In this document: positions 1 through 12,249 of the stretch, one piece after another
How the letters are laid out: each line of letters starts with the position of its first letter
Position numbering within the stretch: the stretch's first letter is position 1
Program-made: the position numbers and the translations under genes
Notes under the pieces: model-generated
Databases searched by the model: none
What the model was told of the DNA's origin: nothing
Seen by the model: the letters and a program-made list of their open reading frames with translations, nothing else
Assembly: GCA_963736505.1 (NCBI GenBank)
Contig: CAVTOZ010000001.1
Span: 992,001 to 1,056,000, forward strand
Direction of reading: 5' to 3'
DNA: 64,000 bases
Origin: Solirubrobacter sp963736505
Lineage (GTDB): Bacteria; Actinomycetota; Thermoleophilia; Solirubrobacterales; Solirubrobacteraceae

Positions 1-599
1 TGATGTCGCGCGACGGCGTCGCCGCGGTCGAGGGGACGTCGGCGCGGCTCGCCTCCGCCGCCGACCGCGCGCTGCTGCGCGCATGGCGCGAGGTCGCGGA
101 CGCCCTGCTGGTGGGCACCGGCACGCTGATGGCGGAGAAGTACGGCGCGTCGCTCGTCGGCGAGGAGGCGCGGGCGCTGCGGGTCGAGCGCGGCCAGCCG
201 GCGCTGCCGCCCGTGCTCACGCTCGATCGCACCGGCTCGCTCGATCTCGACCTGGCGCTGCGGGCGCGCACCCCGCTGCCGCTGACGGTCTACGCGCGTG
301 AGGCGCGCGACGACCCGCGGGTCGCGTGGGTCGAGCTCGCCGAGCCGACGCTCGCGGCGCTGCTGGATCACGCGCGTGCGCGCGTCGTGGTGCTCGAAGC
401 CGGCCCGCGGCTGCTGGCCGCCGCGCTCGCAGCCGGGTTGGTCACCGACCTCAGCCTCACGATCGCGCCCGTCACGATCGGCGGCGGGCCGCGCTACGAC
501 CCGTCGCTGTGGGCCGGCGCGCCGGTGGTCGACGCCGAGGAGGTCGACGGAAACGTGTTCCGGCACCACCTCATTCGAGCCAGCGGCCGTCGCGCATGA
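1..599 (+). CDS. RibD C-terminal-domain reductase (5' end outside window)
   Basis: The reading frame is open from the window edge to the TGA at 597-599, so the N-terminus is missing. The text resembles the RibD C-terminal (dihydrofolate-reductase-like) fold: an early DGVAAVEGTS stretch, then VADALLVGTGT (the family's 'vDaVLvGagT' strand), then VLEAGPRLLAAAL and a late IGGG loop. Known members reduce the ribosyl of diaminopyrimidine intermediates of riboflavin synthesis with NADPH. Stand-alone copies also serve other reductions. The ATG at 3 sits inside the conserved first strand and is not the true start. The 3' end overlaps the convergent PPOX gene by 29 bp. A riboflavin role cannot be asserted without the upstream genes. 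Confidence 0.75.
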   Translation, partial: MSRDGVAAVEGTSARLASAADRALLRAWREVADALLVGTGTLMAEKYGASLVGEEARALRVERGQPALPPVLTLDRTGSLDLDLALRARTPLPLTVYAREARDDPRVAWVELAEPTLAALLDHARARVVVLEAGPRLLAAALAAGLVTDLSLTIAPVTIGGGPRYDPSLWAGAPVVDAEEVDGNVFRHHLIRASGRRA

Positions 600-1026
600 T
601 CGTCCGGCCGGGGACCTCGCCCGTCTCCCGCCACGCCTGGATCCGCACGGGCTCCAGGACGAAGTACGCGGTCGGCACGTCGGTGCCCCCGCGCGGGTCC
701 CAGTCCGACTGGGCCGCGTAGGCGTCCGCGAGCGCGGGCGGCGCCTGCTCGACCGCGACGATCTCGGCCACGCGCACGTCGATCATCACGACGTCGTCGG
801 TGGGACCGACGGCGAGGCGCGCGACCTTCGAACGCTGGAGGTTACGCCCGGTCACCGTGCCGAGGCCGGTTGCGACGATCAGCGCGCTCCCGGTCCACGC
901 GAAGCTGACGGGCACAAGCCGCGGCGCCGGGTCCTCGGGCGACGCGGTCGCGACGAACAGCTGGTACGTGCTCCGCAGGCGCTCCAGCGTGTCCTCGCGA
1001 CGCTCGCGGCGGTTCCTTTGCGGCAT
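571..1026 (-). CDS. PPOX-fold (pyridoxamine 5'-phosphate oxidase / F420-type) protein
   Basis: The 151-aa product has the split-barrel layout of PPOX-family proteins: an early LERLRSTYQLFVAT strand, LVPVSFAWTGSALIVAT, the TGRNLQRSKVARLAVG segment typical of the flavin/F420 phosphate region, and a late TAYFVLEPVRIQAWRE strand. These proteins bind FMN, F420 or heme and reduce small substrates. The cofactor cannot be told from the sequence. The start ATG at 1024-1026 gives a usual length for the family. It faces the RibD-like gene and the ends overlap by 29 bp. It diverges from the RTX-like gene at 1063, with 36 bp between them. Confidence 0.75.
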   Translation of the reverse strand: MPQRNRRERREDTLERLRSTYQLFVATASPEDPAPRLVPVSFAWTGSALIVATGLGTVTGRNLQRSKVARLAVGPTDDVVMIDVRVAEIVAVEQAPPALADAYAAQSDWDPRGGTDVPTAYFVLEPVRIQAWRETGEVPGRTIMRDGRWLE

Positions 1027-1049
1027 GTGACGGGCATTGTCGCCCACGG

Positions 1050-1055
1050 TAGGGT
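1050..1055 (+). promoter_or_regulatory. -10 box (leaderless) for the RTX-like gene
   Basis: TAGGGT is followed by 7 nt (ccggcgc) and then the ATG at 1063. This fits a leaderless actinobacterial promoter and supports this start. No convincing -35 is visible. Confidence 0.5.
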
Positions 1056-1062
1056 CCGGCGC

Positions 1063-2559
1063 ATGATGCGCCGGATTCTCGTCGTCACCGCCCTGCTCCT
1101 CGCCGTGCCCGCGAGCGCGCACGCCGCGACGCTGACCAAGTCGGGCTCGACGCTGACCTACGTCGGCGGCGCCGGAGTGAACCAGGTGACGTTCACCGAG
1201 AGCTCGCCCGGCAACGTGATCGTGCAGCGCGTCGGCCTGGACGCCGACCCGATCGCCGCGACCGGGTGCTCGACGCCCGAGATCACGCCCGGGACGACGA
1301 TCCAGTGCGTGGGGATCGCGACGCTCGTGGCCGACGGCGGCGCCGGCGACGACCGGCTCGACGGGACCGCGCTGACGGCCGTCAACGCCACCCTCAAGGG
1401 CGGCGCCGGCGCCGACCTGCTCAGCGACGGCGGCGGCAACGACACGCTCGACGGCGGCGCGGGCGACGACATCGTCGACGACGGCCCAGGCAACGACACG
1501 CTGACCGGCGGCGACGGCGACGACGAGCTCGAGGACGCGGCGGGCGCCGATTCGCTCAGCGGCGGGAACGGGATCGACTACGCCGCCGTCAGCGGCAACG
1601 TCTCGCTCGACGACGTCGCCGACGACGGAGCGCCCGGCGAGGGCGACAACGTGCACAGCGACATCGAGGACGCCTCCGCGAGCGCCCCGAGCCCGGCGGC
1701 CGCGGTCACGATCGCCGGCAGCCCGGCGAGCAACGTCCTCAGCGTGGGCGTCGGCAAGGGGACCATCATCGGCGGCGCAGGCGCCGACACGCTCTCCGGC
1801 GGGGCGGGTGATGACACGTTCGACGCGCGCGACGGCTGGCCCGACCGCGTGACCTGCGGCGGCGGGGTCGACACGGTGACGGCCGACACGCTCGATCAGA
1901 TCGCCGCCGACTGCGAGAACGTCACCGCCACGGCGTTCGTCGGCGGCGCCGACGACCGGCCGCCCGCGGTGACATGGTCGGCGCCCGCGTCCGGCGCGAC
2001 GCTCTCGGCCGACGGCACGACCACGCTCGCGGTCGCCGCGAGCGACGACCGCGGCATCGCACGCGTGCAGTTCTACGACGACGACCGGCTCGTCTGCGAG
2101 GACACGGCGGCGCCGTACACGTGCGCGTACGCGCCGCGCGGCGGCGACGTCGGCCGCGACACGCTGATCGCCCGCGCCGTCGACACCGGCGACCAGTCGA
2201 CCAGCGTCGTGCAGTCCGTCACCGTCGGCCGCTTCACGCCGAAGGCCTTCACGCTCAAGCTCGCCCCCGCACGCGACAAATTCGCGCCCTACCGCTTCGT
2301 CACGAGCGGCAAGCTCACGCTGCCGGCGCCCGTCTCGCCGTCGCAGGGCTGCGGCGGCGGCCGCGTCACGATCACCGCCAAGGCGGCGGGCAAGGCGATC
2401 GCGACCCGCCACGTGACGCTCTCGCGCCACTGCGAGTACCAGCTCCAGCTCTCCTTCGCCCACCGCCGCGGCTCGAAGCTGCGCATCTCCGCGCGCTTCG
2501 ACGGCGATGACGTGATGAAGGCCAGGACGGCCGCGACCCGGACCGTGAGGACCGGCTAG
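1063..2559 (+). CDS. secreted RTX-like calcium-binding repeat protein
   Basis: The 498-aa product starts with a clear signal peptide (MMRRILVVTALLLAVPASAHA, cut after AHA). Residues about 85-260 hold glycine/aspartate nonapeptide repeats of the RTX type (GGAGDDRLDG, GGGNDTLDGG, GGAGDDIVDD, GGDGDDELED, GGAGADTLSG). In known proteins these coil into a Ca2+-binding parallel beta-roll. Residues about 300-380 form an Ig-like/Big-type region (PPAVTWSAPASGATL..DDRGIARVQFYDDD) and the C-terminus is a basic beta domain with two cysteines. No catalytic domain is seen, so a cell-surface or matrix role is inferred. The stop TAG overlaps the stop of the convergent methyltransferase in a shared CTAG. Confidence 0.85.
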   Translation: MMRRILVVTALLLAVPASAHAATLTKSGSTLTYVGGAGVNQVTFTESSPGNVIVQRVGLDADPIAATGCSTPEITPGTTIQCVGIATLVADGGAGDDRLDGTALTAVNATLKGGAGADLLSDGGGNDTLDGGAGDDIVDDGPGNDTLTGGDGDDELEDAAGADSLSGGNGIDYAAVSGNVSLDDVADDGAPGEGDNVHSDIEDASASAPSPAAAVTIAGSPASNVLSVGVGKGTIIGGAGADTLSGGAGDDTFDARDGWPDRVTCGGGVDTVTADTLDQIAADCENVTATAFVGGADDRPPAVTWSAPASGATLSADGTTTLAVAASDDRGIARVQFYDDDRLVCEDTAAPYTCAYAPRGGDVGRDTLIARAVDTGDQSTSVVQSVTVGRFTPKAFTLKLAPARDKFAPYRFVTSGKLTLPAPVSPSQGCGGGRVTITAKAAGKAIATRHVTLSRHCEYQLQLSFAHRRGSKLRISARFDGDDVMKARTAATRTVRTG

Positions 2560-3680
2560 CCCCAGACCTCCTCGGCCGTCTCGACGATCAGGCGCAGCTT
2601 CGCGGCCTCCTCGGCGATCGTCAGCTTGTTGCCCTCCTCGGTGGAGGAGAAGCCGCACTGGCCGGAGAGGCACAGCTGGTCGGCGTCGACGTACTTCGCG
2701 GCCTCGTCGATCCGGCGCTTGAGCAGGTCCTTGTCCTCCAGCTTGGGCCGCTTGGTCGTCACGAGCCCGAGCACGACCTGCTTGCCCTTGGGCACGAAGC
2801 GCAGCGGCTCGAACGTGCCGGAGCGCTCGTCGTCGTACTCGAGGAAGTAGCCGTCGACCTCGAGGTCGTTGAAGAGCGCCTCGGCGACGAAGTCGTAGCC
2901 GCCCTCGGCCGCCCACATCGACTGGTTGTTGCCGCGGCACAGGTGCGTCGTGACCCGCAGATCGTCCGGGCGGCCGGCGAGGGCGCGGTTGATGTTGCCG
3001 ATGTACTGCTCGTGCAGGTGGGCCGGGTCGCCGCCGATCGCCTCGATGTGCTCGCGCTGGGCCGGGTCGTTGATGTAGGCGAGGCTGGTGTCGTCGAGCT
3101 GCAGGTAGCGGCAGCCGAGCTCGTAGACGCCGCGCATCTGCGCGTTGTAGGCGGCCGTCAGGTCGGCCCAGAACGCCTCCATGTCCGGATAGACGTCGTG
3201 GTCGATCGAGGAGTTGCCGCCGCGGTAGTGGACCATGCTCGGCGACGGGATCGTGAGCTTGGGCGTCTGGCCCTCGAACGCGTTGTCGCGCAGGAACGTG
3301 AACGCGTCGGCGAAGATCGTCTCGTCCAGCGTGACCTTGCCGGACACCTTCATCGCCGGCGGCGCGTAGTCGTACTCGCCGGCCTCGTCGCGGAAGTGCA
3401 CGTGCAGCGACTCGCCCTCGACCTGCGTGATCCCGCCGAGCGAGTAGATGAAGTCCATGTGCCAGGACGTGCGCCGCTGCTCGCCGTCGGTGACGCTCTG
3501 CAGGCCGGCGTCGCGCTGGAGCGCGATCACCTCGCGGACGGCGTCGTCCTCGACCTCGCGGAGGGCGTCCTTGTCAATCGTGCCCGCCTTGAACTCGGCC
3601 CGCGCCTTGTGCAGGCGCTCCGGTCGCAGGAGGCTGCCGACGTGATCGGCGCGGAACGGGGGCTTCGTGCGCTGAGCCAT
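2556..3680 (-). CDS. cobalamin-independent methionine synthase C-domain-like methyltransferase
   Basis: The 374-aa product matches the UROD/MetE-like barrel found in the C-terminal half of MetE. RADHVGSLLRP opens the barrel. The thiol-activating zinc ligands are visible as THLCRGN (His and Cys), the FLEYDD region (Glu) and QCGFSS (second Cys). Full MetE is about 750 aa; this single-domain form lacks the N-terminal folate half, so the methyl donor may differ (a methylcobamide or another methyl-thiol compound). An in-frame ATG 12 nt upstream (3692) is an alternative start. The gene is divergent from the SDR at 3712, leaving only about 30 bp for both promoters. Confidence 0.85.
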   Translation of the reverse strand: MAQRTKPPFRADHVGSLLRPERLHKARAEFKAGTIDKDALREVEDDAVREVIALQRDAGLQSVTDGEQRRTSWHMDFIYSLGGITQVEGESLHVHFRDEAGEYDYAPPAMKVSGKVTLDETIFADAFTFLRDNAFEGQTPKLTIPSPSMVHYRGGNSSIDHDVYPDMEAFWADLTAAYNAQMRGVYELGCRYLQLDDTSLAYINDPAQREHIEAIGGDPAHLHEQYIGNINRALAGRPDDLRVTTHLCRGNNQSMWAAEGGYDFVAEALFNDLEVDGYFLEYDDERSGTFEPLRFVPKGKQVVLGLVTTKRPKLEDKDLLKRRIDEAAKYVDADQLCLSGQCGFSSTEEGNKLTIAEEAAKLRLIVETAEEVWG

Positions 3681-3698
3681 GTGCACACTCATACCGCG

Positions 3699-3704
3699 TA
3701 CGGT
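3699..3704 (+). promoter_or_regulatory. -10 box (leaderless) for the SDR gene
   Basis: TACGGT then 7 nt (cccggtc) then the ATG at 3712. It selects this ATG over the upstream in-frame ATG at 3679. Confidence 0.5.
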
Positions 3705-3711
3705 CCCGGTC

Positions 3712-4461
3712 ATGAACATCGATGGAGTCAAAGCCCTCGTGGCGGGAGGCGCATCGGGACTCGGCGCCGCCACCGCGCGCGAGCTGAACGCCGCCGGGGC
3801 CCACGTCACGATCGCCGACCTCAACGAGGAGCGCGGGACCGCGCTGGCCGCGGAGCTCGGCGCCGCGTTCGTCCCGACCGACGTGACCGACCCCGCCGAG
3901 GTCGAGGCGGCCGTCGCCGCCGCGGGCGACATCCGCATCTCGGTCTGCTGCGCCGGCATCGGCTGGGCCGAGAAGGTCGCCGGGCGCCGCGGACCGCACG
4001 CGTACGAGCCGTTCGAGACCGTCATCCGCGTCAACCTGATCGGCACGTTCAACGTGCTGCGGCTGGCGACGGCGAAGATGCTCGCCAACGAGCCCGACGC
4101 GGGCGGCGAGCGCGGCGTCTGCATCAACACGGCGTCGATCGCCGCCTACGACGGGCAGATCGGCCAGATCGCCTACGCGGCCTCCAAGGGCGGGATCGTC
4201 GGCATGACGCTGCCCGCGGCACGCGACCTCGCCCAGTCCGGCATCCGCGTCTGCGCGATCGCTCCCGGCCTGTTCGACACGCCGCTGCTCGCCGGCCTGC
4301 CGGAGGAGGCGCGCACCTCGCTCGGCGCGTCGGTCCCGTTCCCCGCCCGCCTCGGCCGCCCGGACGAGTACTCGCAGCTCGCGCGCCAGATCGTCGAGAA
4401 CTCGATGTTGAACGGCGAAGTGATCAGACTCGATGGAGCCCTTCGCATGGCGCCACGTTGA
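3712..4461 (+). CDS. short-chain dehydrogenase, 3-hydroxyacyl-CoA dehydrogenase type 2-like
   Basis: The 249-aa product is a classical SDR. The Rossmann dinucleotide motif is GGASGLGAAT (residues 12-21), an acidic Asp-Leu (ADLNEE) after the second strand suggests NAD over NADP, and the catalytic Ser, Tyr155 and Lys159 lie in NTASIAAYDGQIGQ..YAASK. The sequence CCAGIGWAEKV..GPHAYEPFETVIRVNLIGTFNV is like the HSD10/type II 3-hydroxyacyl-CoA dehydrogenase subgroup. That subgroup oxidises 3-hydroxyacyl-CoA in beta-oxidation. The exact substrate is not certain. It is a single gene and lon lies 100 bp downstream on the same strand. Confidence 0.85.
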   Translation: MNIDGVKALVAGGASGLGAATARELNAAGAHVTIADLNEERGTALAAELGAAFVPTDVTDPAEVEAAVAAAGDIRISVCCAGIGWAEKVAGRRGPHAYEPFETVIRVNLIGTFNVLRLATAKMLANEPDAGGERGVCINTASIAAYDGQIGQIAYAASKGGIVGMTLPAARDLAQSGIRVCAIAPGLFDTPLLAGLPEEARTSLGASVPFPARLGRPDEYSQLARQIVENSMLNGEVIRLDGALRMAPR

Positions 4462-4481
4462 GTCCCCTAGACTGAGATCTG

Positions 4482-4510
4482 TTGCGTGGTGGCTTGCGCA
4501 CTGCTAGCCT
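4482..4510 (+). promoter_or_regulatory. candidate lon promoter
   Basis: TTGCGT (4482-4487), a 17-bp spacer, and TAGCCT (4505-4510) lie 51 bp before the lon ATG. The spacing is ideal for a housekeeping sigma factor. I looked for a HAIR/HspR box (CTTGAGT-N7-ACTCAAG) and did not see one. Confidence 0.35.
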
Positions 4511-4561
4511 GTCGGCACGTACTAATAGTTAGTTCCTATCGAAAGTGAAGCCGCACACGCC

Positions 4562-6846
<2,285 letters not shown>

Positions 6847-6850
<4 letters not shown>

Positions 6851-8673
6851 CGGCGGCCTCCCGGCGCTATGGGGAAGGCGGTGGTGGCCTGGGAGGGCGC
6901 CACCGCCAGTCTCCCCCACCGCCCCTGGATCCCAACCGGGAGCGTCCCGCCGGGATGAACAAGCGCATCTTCGCGCTCTTCCGGCCGTACCGCGGGCGGC
7001 TCTTCGTGGTCCTCGTCCTGATCGCGATCTCGGCGGGGATCTCGATGATCTCGCCGTTCCTGCTGCGCGACATCCTCGACCACGCGATCCCGGAGAACCG
7101 GGATGGCCTGCTGATCGGGCTCGTGGCCGGGATGATCGCGATCTCGGTCTTCAGCGGCGTCCTCGGCGTCGGGCAGACGTGGCTGACGAACGTCGTCGGC
7201 CAGCGCGTCATGCACGACCTGCGCACGCAGGTCTACCGGCACCTGCAGCGGCTCTCGCTCGCCTTCTTCACGCGCACGCGCACCGGCGAGATCCAGTCGC
7301 GCATCGCCAACGACATCGGCGGCGTGCAGAACGTCGTCACCTCCACCGCGGCGTCGATCGTCTCCAACGTGACGACGGTGCTGGCGAGCGTGGTCGCGAT
7401 GGCGCTGCTCGACTGGCGCCTGGCGTTGTTCTCGCTCGCGCTGCTGCCGTTCTTCGTCGCGCTCGCGCGCCGCGTCGGCAACGAGCGGCGCAAGATCACG
7501 ACGGTCAAGCAGGGCGCGATGGCCGACATCTCCTCGCTCGTACAGGAGTCGCTGTCGGTCTCGGGCATCCTGCTCGGCAAGACGATGGGCCGCGGCGCCG
7601 AGCTCGCCGACCGCTTCGACCGCGAGTCGGAGAACCTCGCCGAGCTCGAGGTCCGCTCGCGCATGGCGGGGCGCTGGATGATGGCGGCGATCCAGACGTC
7701 GTTCGCGGTCATGCCGGCGCTCGTGTACCTGTTCGCCGGGCTCGCGCCCAACGCCGCGTCGATCGGCACGATCGTCGCCTTCACCACGCTGCAGACGCGG
7801 CTCTTCTTCCCGGTCCAGTCGCTGCTCAGCGTCGGCGTGGACATCCAGACCTCGACCGCCCTGTTCGACCGCGTGTTCGAGTACCTCGACCTGCCCGTCG
7901 ACATCGAGCCGGGCCAGGGGACGCTGCACGACGTGCGCGGCGAGGTGAGCTTCGACGGCGTCTGGTTCCGCTACGGCGAGGAATGGACGCTGCAGGACGT
8001 CGACGTGACCGTACCCGCAGGTACGCGGACCGCGTTCGTGGGCGAGACCGGCGCGGGCAAGACGACGCTGGGCTATCTCGCGGCGCGCCTGTACGACCCC
8101 GAGCGCGGCGCAGTGCGGATCGACGGCACCGACCTGCGCGAGCTGAGCTTCGACGCGCTGGCCGACGCGGTCGGCGTCGTCTCGCAGGAGACGTACCTGT
8201 TCCACGCCTCCGTGCGCGAGAACCTGCGCTTCGCCAAGCCCGAGGCGTCCGACGAGGAGATCGAGGAGGCGGCCCGCGCGGCCCAGATCCACGACACGAT
8301 CGCCGGGCTGCCCGAGGGCTACGACACCGTCGTCGGAGAGCGCGGATTCCGCTTCTCAGGCGGCGAGAAGCAGCGGATCGCGATCGCGCGCACGATCCTG
8401 CGCAACCCGCCGGTGCTCGTGCTCGACGAGGCGACGTCGGCGCTGGACGTGCAGACCGAGCGCGCCGTCGGCGTCGCGCTGGAGCGGCTGGCCGAAGGCC
8501 GCACCACGCTCGTGATCGCGCACCGCCTGTCGACGGTCCGCGAGGCCGACCAGATCGTGGTCCTCGACCGCGGGGAGGTCGTCGAGCGCGGCACGCATGA
8601 GGGACTTCTGGCGCTCGGCGGGCGCTACGCGGCCCTGGTCGCGCGCGACGAGGGCGCCGAGATCACCGCGTAG
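6847..8673 (+). CDS. ABC exporter, fused permease-ATPase (multidrug/lipid type)
   Basis: The product is one six-helix transmembrane domain (about residues 45-335) followed by one nucleotide-binding domain, the half-transporter layout of MsbA/LmrA-type exporters. Walker A is GETGAGKTT, the Q-loop is VVSQETYLF, the signature is FSGGEKQR, Walker B is VLVLDEATSALD and the H-loop is VIAHRLST. It should dimerise and export lipids or drugs. If it starts at GTG 6847, which overlaps the lon stop (GTGTGA), a Gly/Pro-rich cytoplasmic leader precedes the membrane domain (608 aa). An ATG at 6955 gives a leaderless-domain 572-aa form; I cannot decide between them. Confidence 0.92.
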
Positions 8674-8771
8674 GGGTTCGGCAGGCATCCGACGGGGCAG
8701 AAGGGCTCGAACGTACGCTGAGTGCCCTTGCAGCGTCGTCAAGTCCTCATACGGTGATAGGCCCCACCTCG

Positions 8772-9448
8772 ATGCGCCGCCCCTCCCCCGCAATGCTCGT
8801 CGCGCTGCTCGCGCTCTTCCTCGCCCTCGGCGGGCCGGCTCAGGCACGGCGCCTGATCAACGGCTCCGACATCAAGAAGGGCTCGATCCGCAGTACGCAG
8901 ATCAAGGACCACACGATCCAGACGCGCGACATCAACGCGACGCTCGTGCGTCAGTTCCAGCTGACGCCGGACGGCTCGATCACGGAGCCGAAGATCGCCA
9001 ACGCGGCGGTCACGGCCACCAAGCTCGCCCCGTTCGCGGTGACCGCGGGCAAGCTCGCCCCCGGCGCGGTGACGGCGGGCGCGATCGCCGATGGGCAGGT
9101 CACGGGAGCCAAGATCGCCGACGGCTCGCTCACCACGCTCGACGTCGCGCGCTTCGCGGGCCGCTTCCGGATCGCCAACACGACGATCGGGACGGTCCTG
9201 CCGCACGCGTGCTGGTCGGGCGAGCCGCAACTGCTCGCGCCGGAGCAGGCGACCGCGGACATCTCGATGGACGCGCTGCTGGTGACGCCGCTGAGCGGCA
9301 ACTACGACGACCACCTGACGCTGACCGCGCGCATGTCGGGGTCCGCGCAGCCGAGCCGCTTCGTGCTCGCGCTGTGCAACGGGACGGATAGCCCCGTCAC
9401 GATCACGCCGCCCGGGATCACGTTCAGCTACGTCGTCCTCGACGTTCC

Positions 9449-9452
<4 letters not shown>
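8772..9452 (+). CDS. secreted repeat protein (A-V-T-x-x-K-L-A repeats)
   Basis: The 226-aa product opens with MRRPSPAMLVALLALFLALGGPAQA, a signal peptide typical of a large paralogous family in Solirubrobacterales. Residues about 30-135 are short degenerate repeats (SDIKKGSI, TQIKDHTI, AVTATKLAPF, AVTAGKLAPG, QVTGAKIADG) like those of phage tail-needle or collar stalk proteins, which form extended beta-structures. The C-terminal half is a beta-rich globular domain with two cysteines. The function is unknown; a surface stalk is inferred. Its stop overlaps that of the convergent kinase gene in a CTAG. Confidence 0.7.
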
Positions 9453-10260
<808 letters not shown>

Positions 10261-10288
<28 letters not shown>

Positions 10289-10722
10289 GAGGCCTGCACC
10301 ATGTCGAGCACGTCCTCGAAGCCGTCGCCGTCGCCGTAGTACGGATCGGGCACGTCGAGGTCGCCGGCGCCGGGCTCCCACTCGCGCAGCAGCCGCACCT
10401 TCGCCGCCGCCTCCGCGTCGGGCGCCAGCGCCAGCAGGTCGCGCTGGTTGGAGCGGTCCATCGCGATCAGCAGGTCGAAGTCGTCGAAGTCGCTCGCGCG
10501 CACCTGCCGCGCCGCCCCCTCGAGCACGATCCCGCGCCGCCTCGCCGCGTCCGCCGAGCGCCGGTCGGGCGGATCGCCGAGGTGCCAGCCGCCGATCCCC
10601 GCGCTGTCGACCTCGACGCCGTCGACGCCCTGCTCGCGCAGCAGCGCGCGCATCACGCCCTCCGCGGTCGGGGAGCGGCAGATGTTGCCCATGCAGACGA
10701 ACAGGATCCGGGTCGGAGTCAC
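10261..10722 (-). CDS. low-molecular-weight protein tyrosine phosphatase
   Basis: The 153-aa product has the phosphate loop VCMGNICRSPTAE near the N-terminus (nucleophile Cys10, CX5R with Arg16) and the general-acid DPYYG loop (DVPDPYYG, Asp126). Length and layout are those of the LMW-PTP/arsenate-reductase-like fold. It removes phosphate from tyrosine residues or small phospho-esters in the cytoplasm. Its GTG start overlaps the TGA of the DUF1801 gene in a GTGA, so translation is likely coupled. It precedes the fructosamine kinase, where it may remove phosphate from ketosamine products (inference). Confidence 0.92.
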
Positions 10723-11105
10723 GAGCGCTTGATCCGGCGCCAGCCTCCGGCGCGGTTGTTGGCGATGATCTGTTCGAACATGGTGCGCAGCGCCGCGGCG
10801 GGGACCGTCTCGCCCTCGTAGACCGCGACCGTCCGCGCCGTCGTGTTGTCGTGGCCGCCGGTGATGATCCCCTCGGGGTCGGGGACGATCGCGCCGTCGT
10901 AGAGGAAGACGTTGACGTGGTCCTTGGTCGCGAGCAGCGCGCAGACGTTGCCCTGCAGCACGAAGTACGGCTGGACGCGGCGCTTGATCGTCTCCTCGAC
11001 GTCCGGGTCCGCGGCGTGCACGAGCTCGCGGACCTCGCGGCAGACGGCCTGCTGCCACTCGGGCAGCAGGCCGATGTACTCGTCGACTCGCGGGTCCGGG
11101 CTCAG
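10719..11105 (-). CDS. DUF1801 domain protein
   Basis: The core reads VDEYIGLLPEWQQAVCREVRELV..ADPDVEETIKRRVQPYFVLQGNVCALLATKDHVNVFLYDGA, the usual DUF1801 (YdhG/iron-chaperone-like) domain, complete to the C-terminus. No ATG, GTG or TTG lies just ahead of the domain in frame. The CTG at 11105, overlapping the thiolase stop, is the only close candidate (128 aa), so the start is uncertain. It is the middle gene of a tightly packed thiolase, DUF1801, phosphatase and kinase run. The family has no agreed biochemical function. Confidence 0.75.
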   Translation of the reverse strand: MSPDPRVDEYIGLLPEWQQAVCREVRELVHAADPDVEETIKRRVQPYFVLQGNVCALLATKDHVNVFLYDGAIVPDPEGIITGGHDNTTARTVAVYEGETVPAAALRTMFEQIIANNRAGGWRRIKRS

Positions 11106-12238
11106 TTCAGGCGCTCCACGATCATCGCCTGGCCCATGCCGCCGGCGACGCACATGGTCTCCAGGCCGAAGGTGCCGTCGAGCGTATCGAGCCCGTTGAG
11201 CAGCGTCGTCATGATCCGCGCGCCGGTCATCCCGAACGGGTGGCCGAGGGCGATCGCCCCGCCGAACGGGTTGAGCTTGTCGGCGTCGATGCCGAGCTCG
11301 TCGCGGCACGGGACGACCTGGGCGGCGAACGCCTCGTTGAGCTCGACGATGTCGATGTCGGCGATCGTCATCCCGGCCTGCTCGAGCACGGCCTTGACGG
11401 CGGGGATCGGGCCGAGGCCCATCATCTCGGGGCGGATCGCGACGACGCTCGACGCGATGATCCGCGCGCGCGGCTTCAGGCCGAGGGCGGACGCCTTCTC
11501 GGCCGACATCACCAGCACGGCGGCGGCGCCGTCGTTGAGCGGGCAGGAGTTGCCGGCCGTGACCGTGCCGGTCGGGCTGAACGCGGGCTTGAGCTCGGCG
11601 AGCTTCTCCAGCGTGGTGCCGGGGCGCGGGCCGTCGTCGCGCGTGACGTCGCCGACGGCGACGATCTCGGCGTCGAAGTGGCCCGAGTCGCGCGCCGCCA
11701 CGGCGCGGTTCTGTGACAGCACCGCCCACTCATCCTGCGCCTCGCGGCTGACGTTGCAGCGCTCGGCCACGTTCTCCGCCGTCAGCCCCATCGGGATGTA
11801 GACGTTGTACGGCGCGCCCTCGGACCCGTCGAGCTGCGGGTGCGGGACGAACGGCGGGTGCGCGGGGAAGCGCGAGACGGCCTCGACGCCGGCGGCGATG
11901 TACTGGTCGCCCTCGCCCGCCTTGATCGCGTGGAACGCCATCCGCAGCGTCTGCAGCGAGGACGCGCAGAAGCGGTTGACGGTCGTCGCCGGGATGTGAT
12001 GATCGAGGCCCGCGAGCAGCCCGGCGTTGCGGCCGACGTTGTAGCCGGCCTCGCCCAGGCCGAAGCCGCAGCCCATCATCAGGTCGACGGTCTCGGAGAA
12101 GTCGACGCCCGGGTTGCGCTCGACGAGCGCCCGCAGTGGGATGGCCGCGAGGTCGTCCGCGCGGACGTCCTTCAGCGATCCCTTGGCGGCGCGCCCGATC
12201 GGGGTGCGGATCGCATCGACGATGACGGCTTCAGGCAT
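11102..12238 (-). CDS. acetyl-CoA acyltransferase (thiolase)
   Basis: The 378-aa product is a complete thiolase. The acylated cysteine is Cys91 in VNRFCASSLQ. The second half has the NEAFAAQ motif, the His-containing GGAIALGHPFGMTGAR and the proton-donor Cys in CVAGGMGQA. It catalyses 3-ketoacyl-CoA plus CoA to acyl-CoA plus acetyl-CoA, most likely in fatty-acid beta-oxidation given its operator. It lies behind a perfect 7-4-7 palindrome and has a good ribosome-binding site (GAGGAG, 6-7 nt before the ATG), unlike most genes here. It heads the run that continues through the DUF1801, phosphatase and kinase genes. Confidence 0.93.
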   Translation of the reverse strand: MPEAVIVDAIRTPIGRAAKGSLKDVRADDLAAIPLRALVERNPGVDFSETVDLMMGCGFGLGEAGYNVGRNAGLLAGLDHHIPATTVNRFCASSLQTLRMAFHAIKAGEGDQYIAAGVEAVSRFPAHPPFVPHPQLDGSEGAPYNVYIPMGLTAENVAERCNVSREAQDEWAVLSQNRAVAARDSGHFDAEIVAVGDVTRDDGPRPGTTLEKLAELKPAFSPTGTVTAGNSCPLNDGAAAVLVMSAEKASALGLKPRARIIASSVVAIRPEMMGLGPIPAVKAVLEQAGMTIADIDIVELNEAFAAQVVPCRDELGIDADKLNPFGGAIALGHPFGMTGARIMTTLLNGLDTLDGTFGLETMCVAGGMGQAMIVERLN

Positions 12239-12249
12239 GTGGTCTCCTC

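Noticed and set aside
1330..1830. Tandem DNA repeats in the RTX-like gene as a CRISPR or satellite
   Set aside because: The repeats follow codons of the G-G-x-G-x-D protein motif and vary at the DNA level.
4462..4561. HspR/HAIR or ClgR site before lon
   Set aside because: No CTTGAGT-N7-ACTCAAG and no clear GTTCGC-N5-GCGAAC palindrome could be found.
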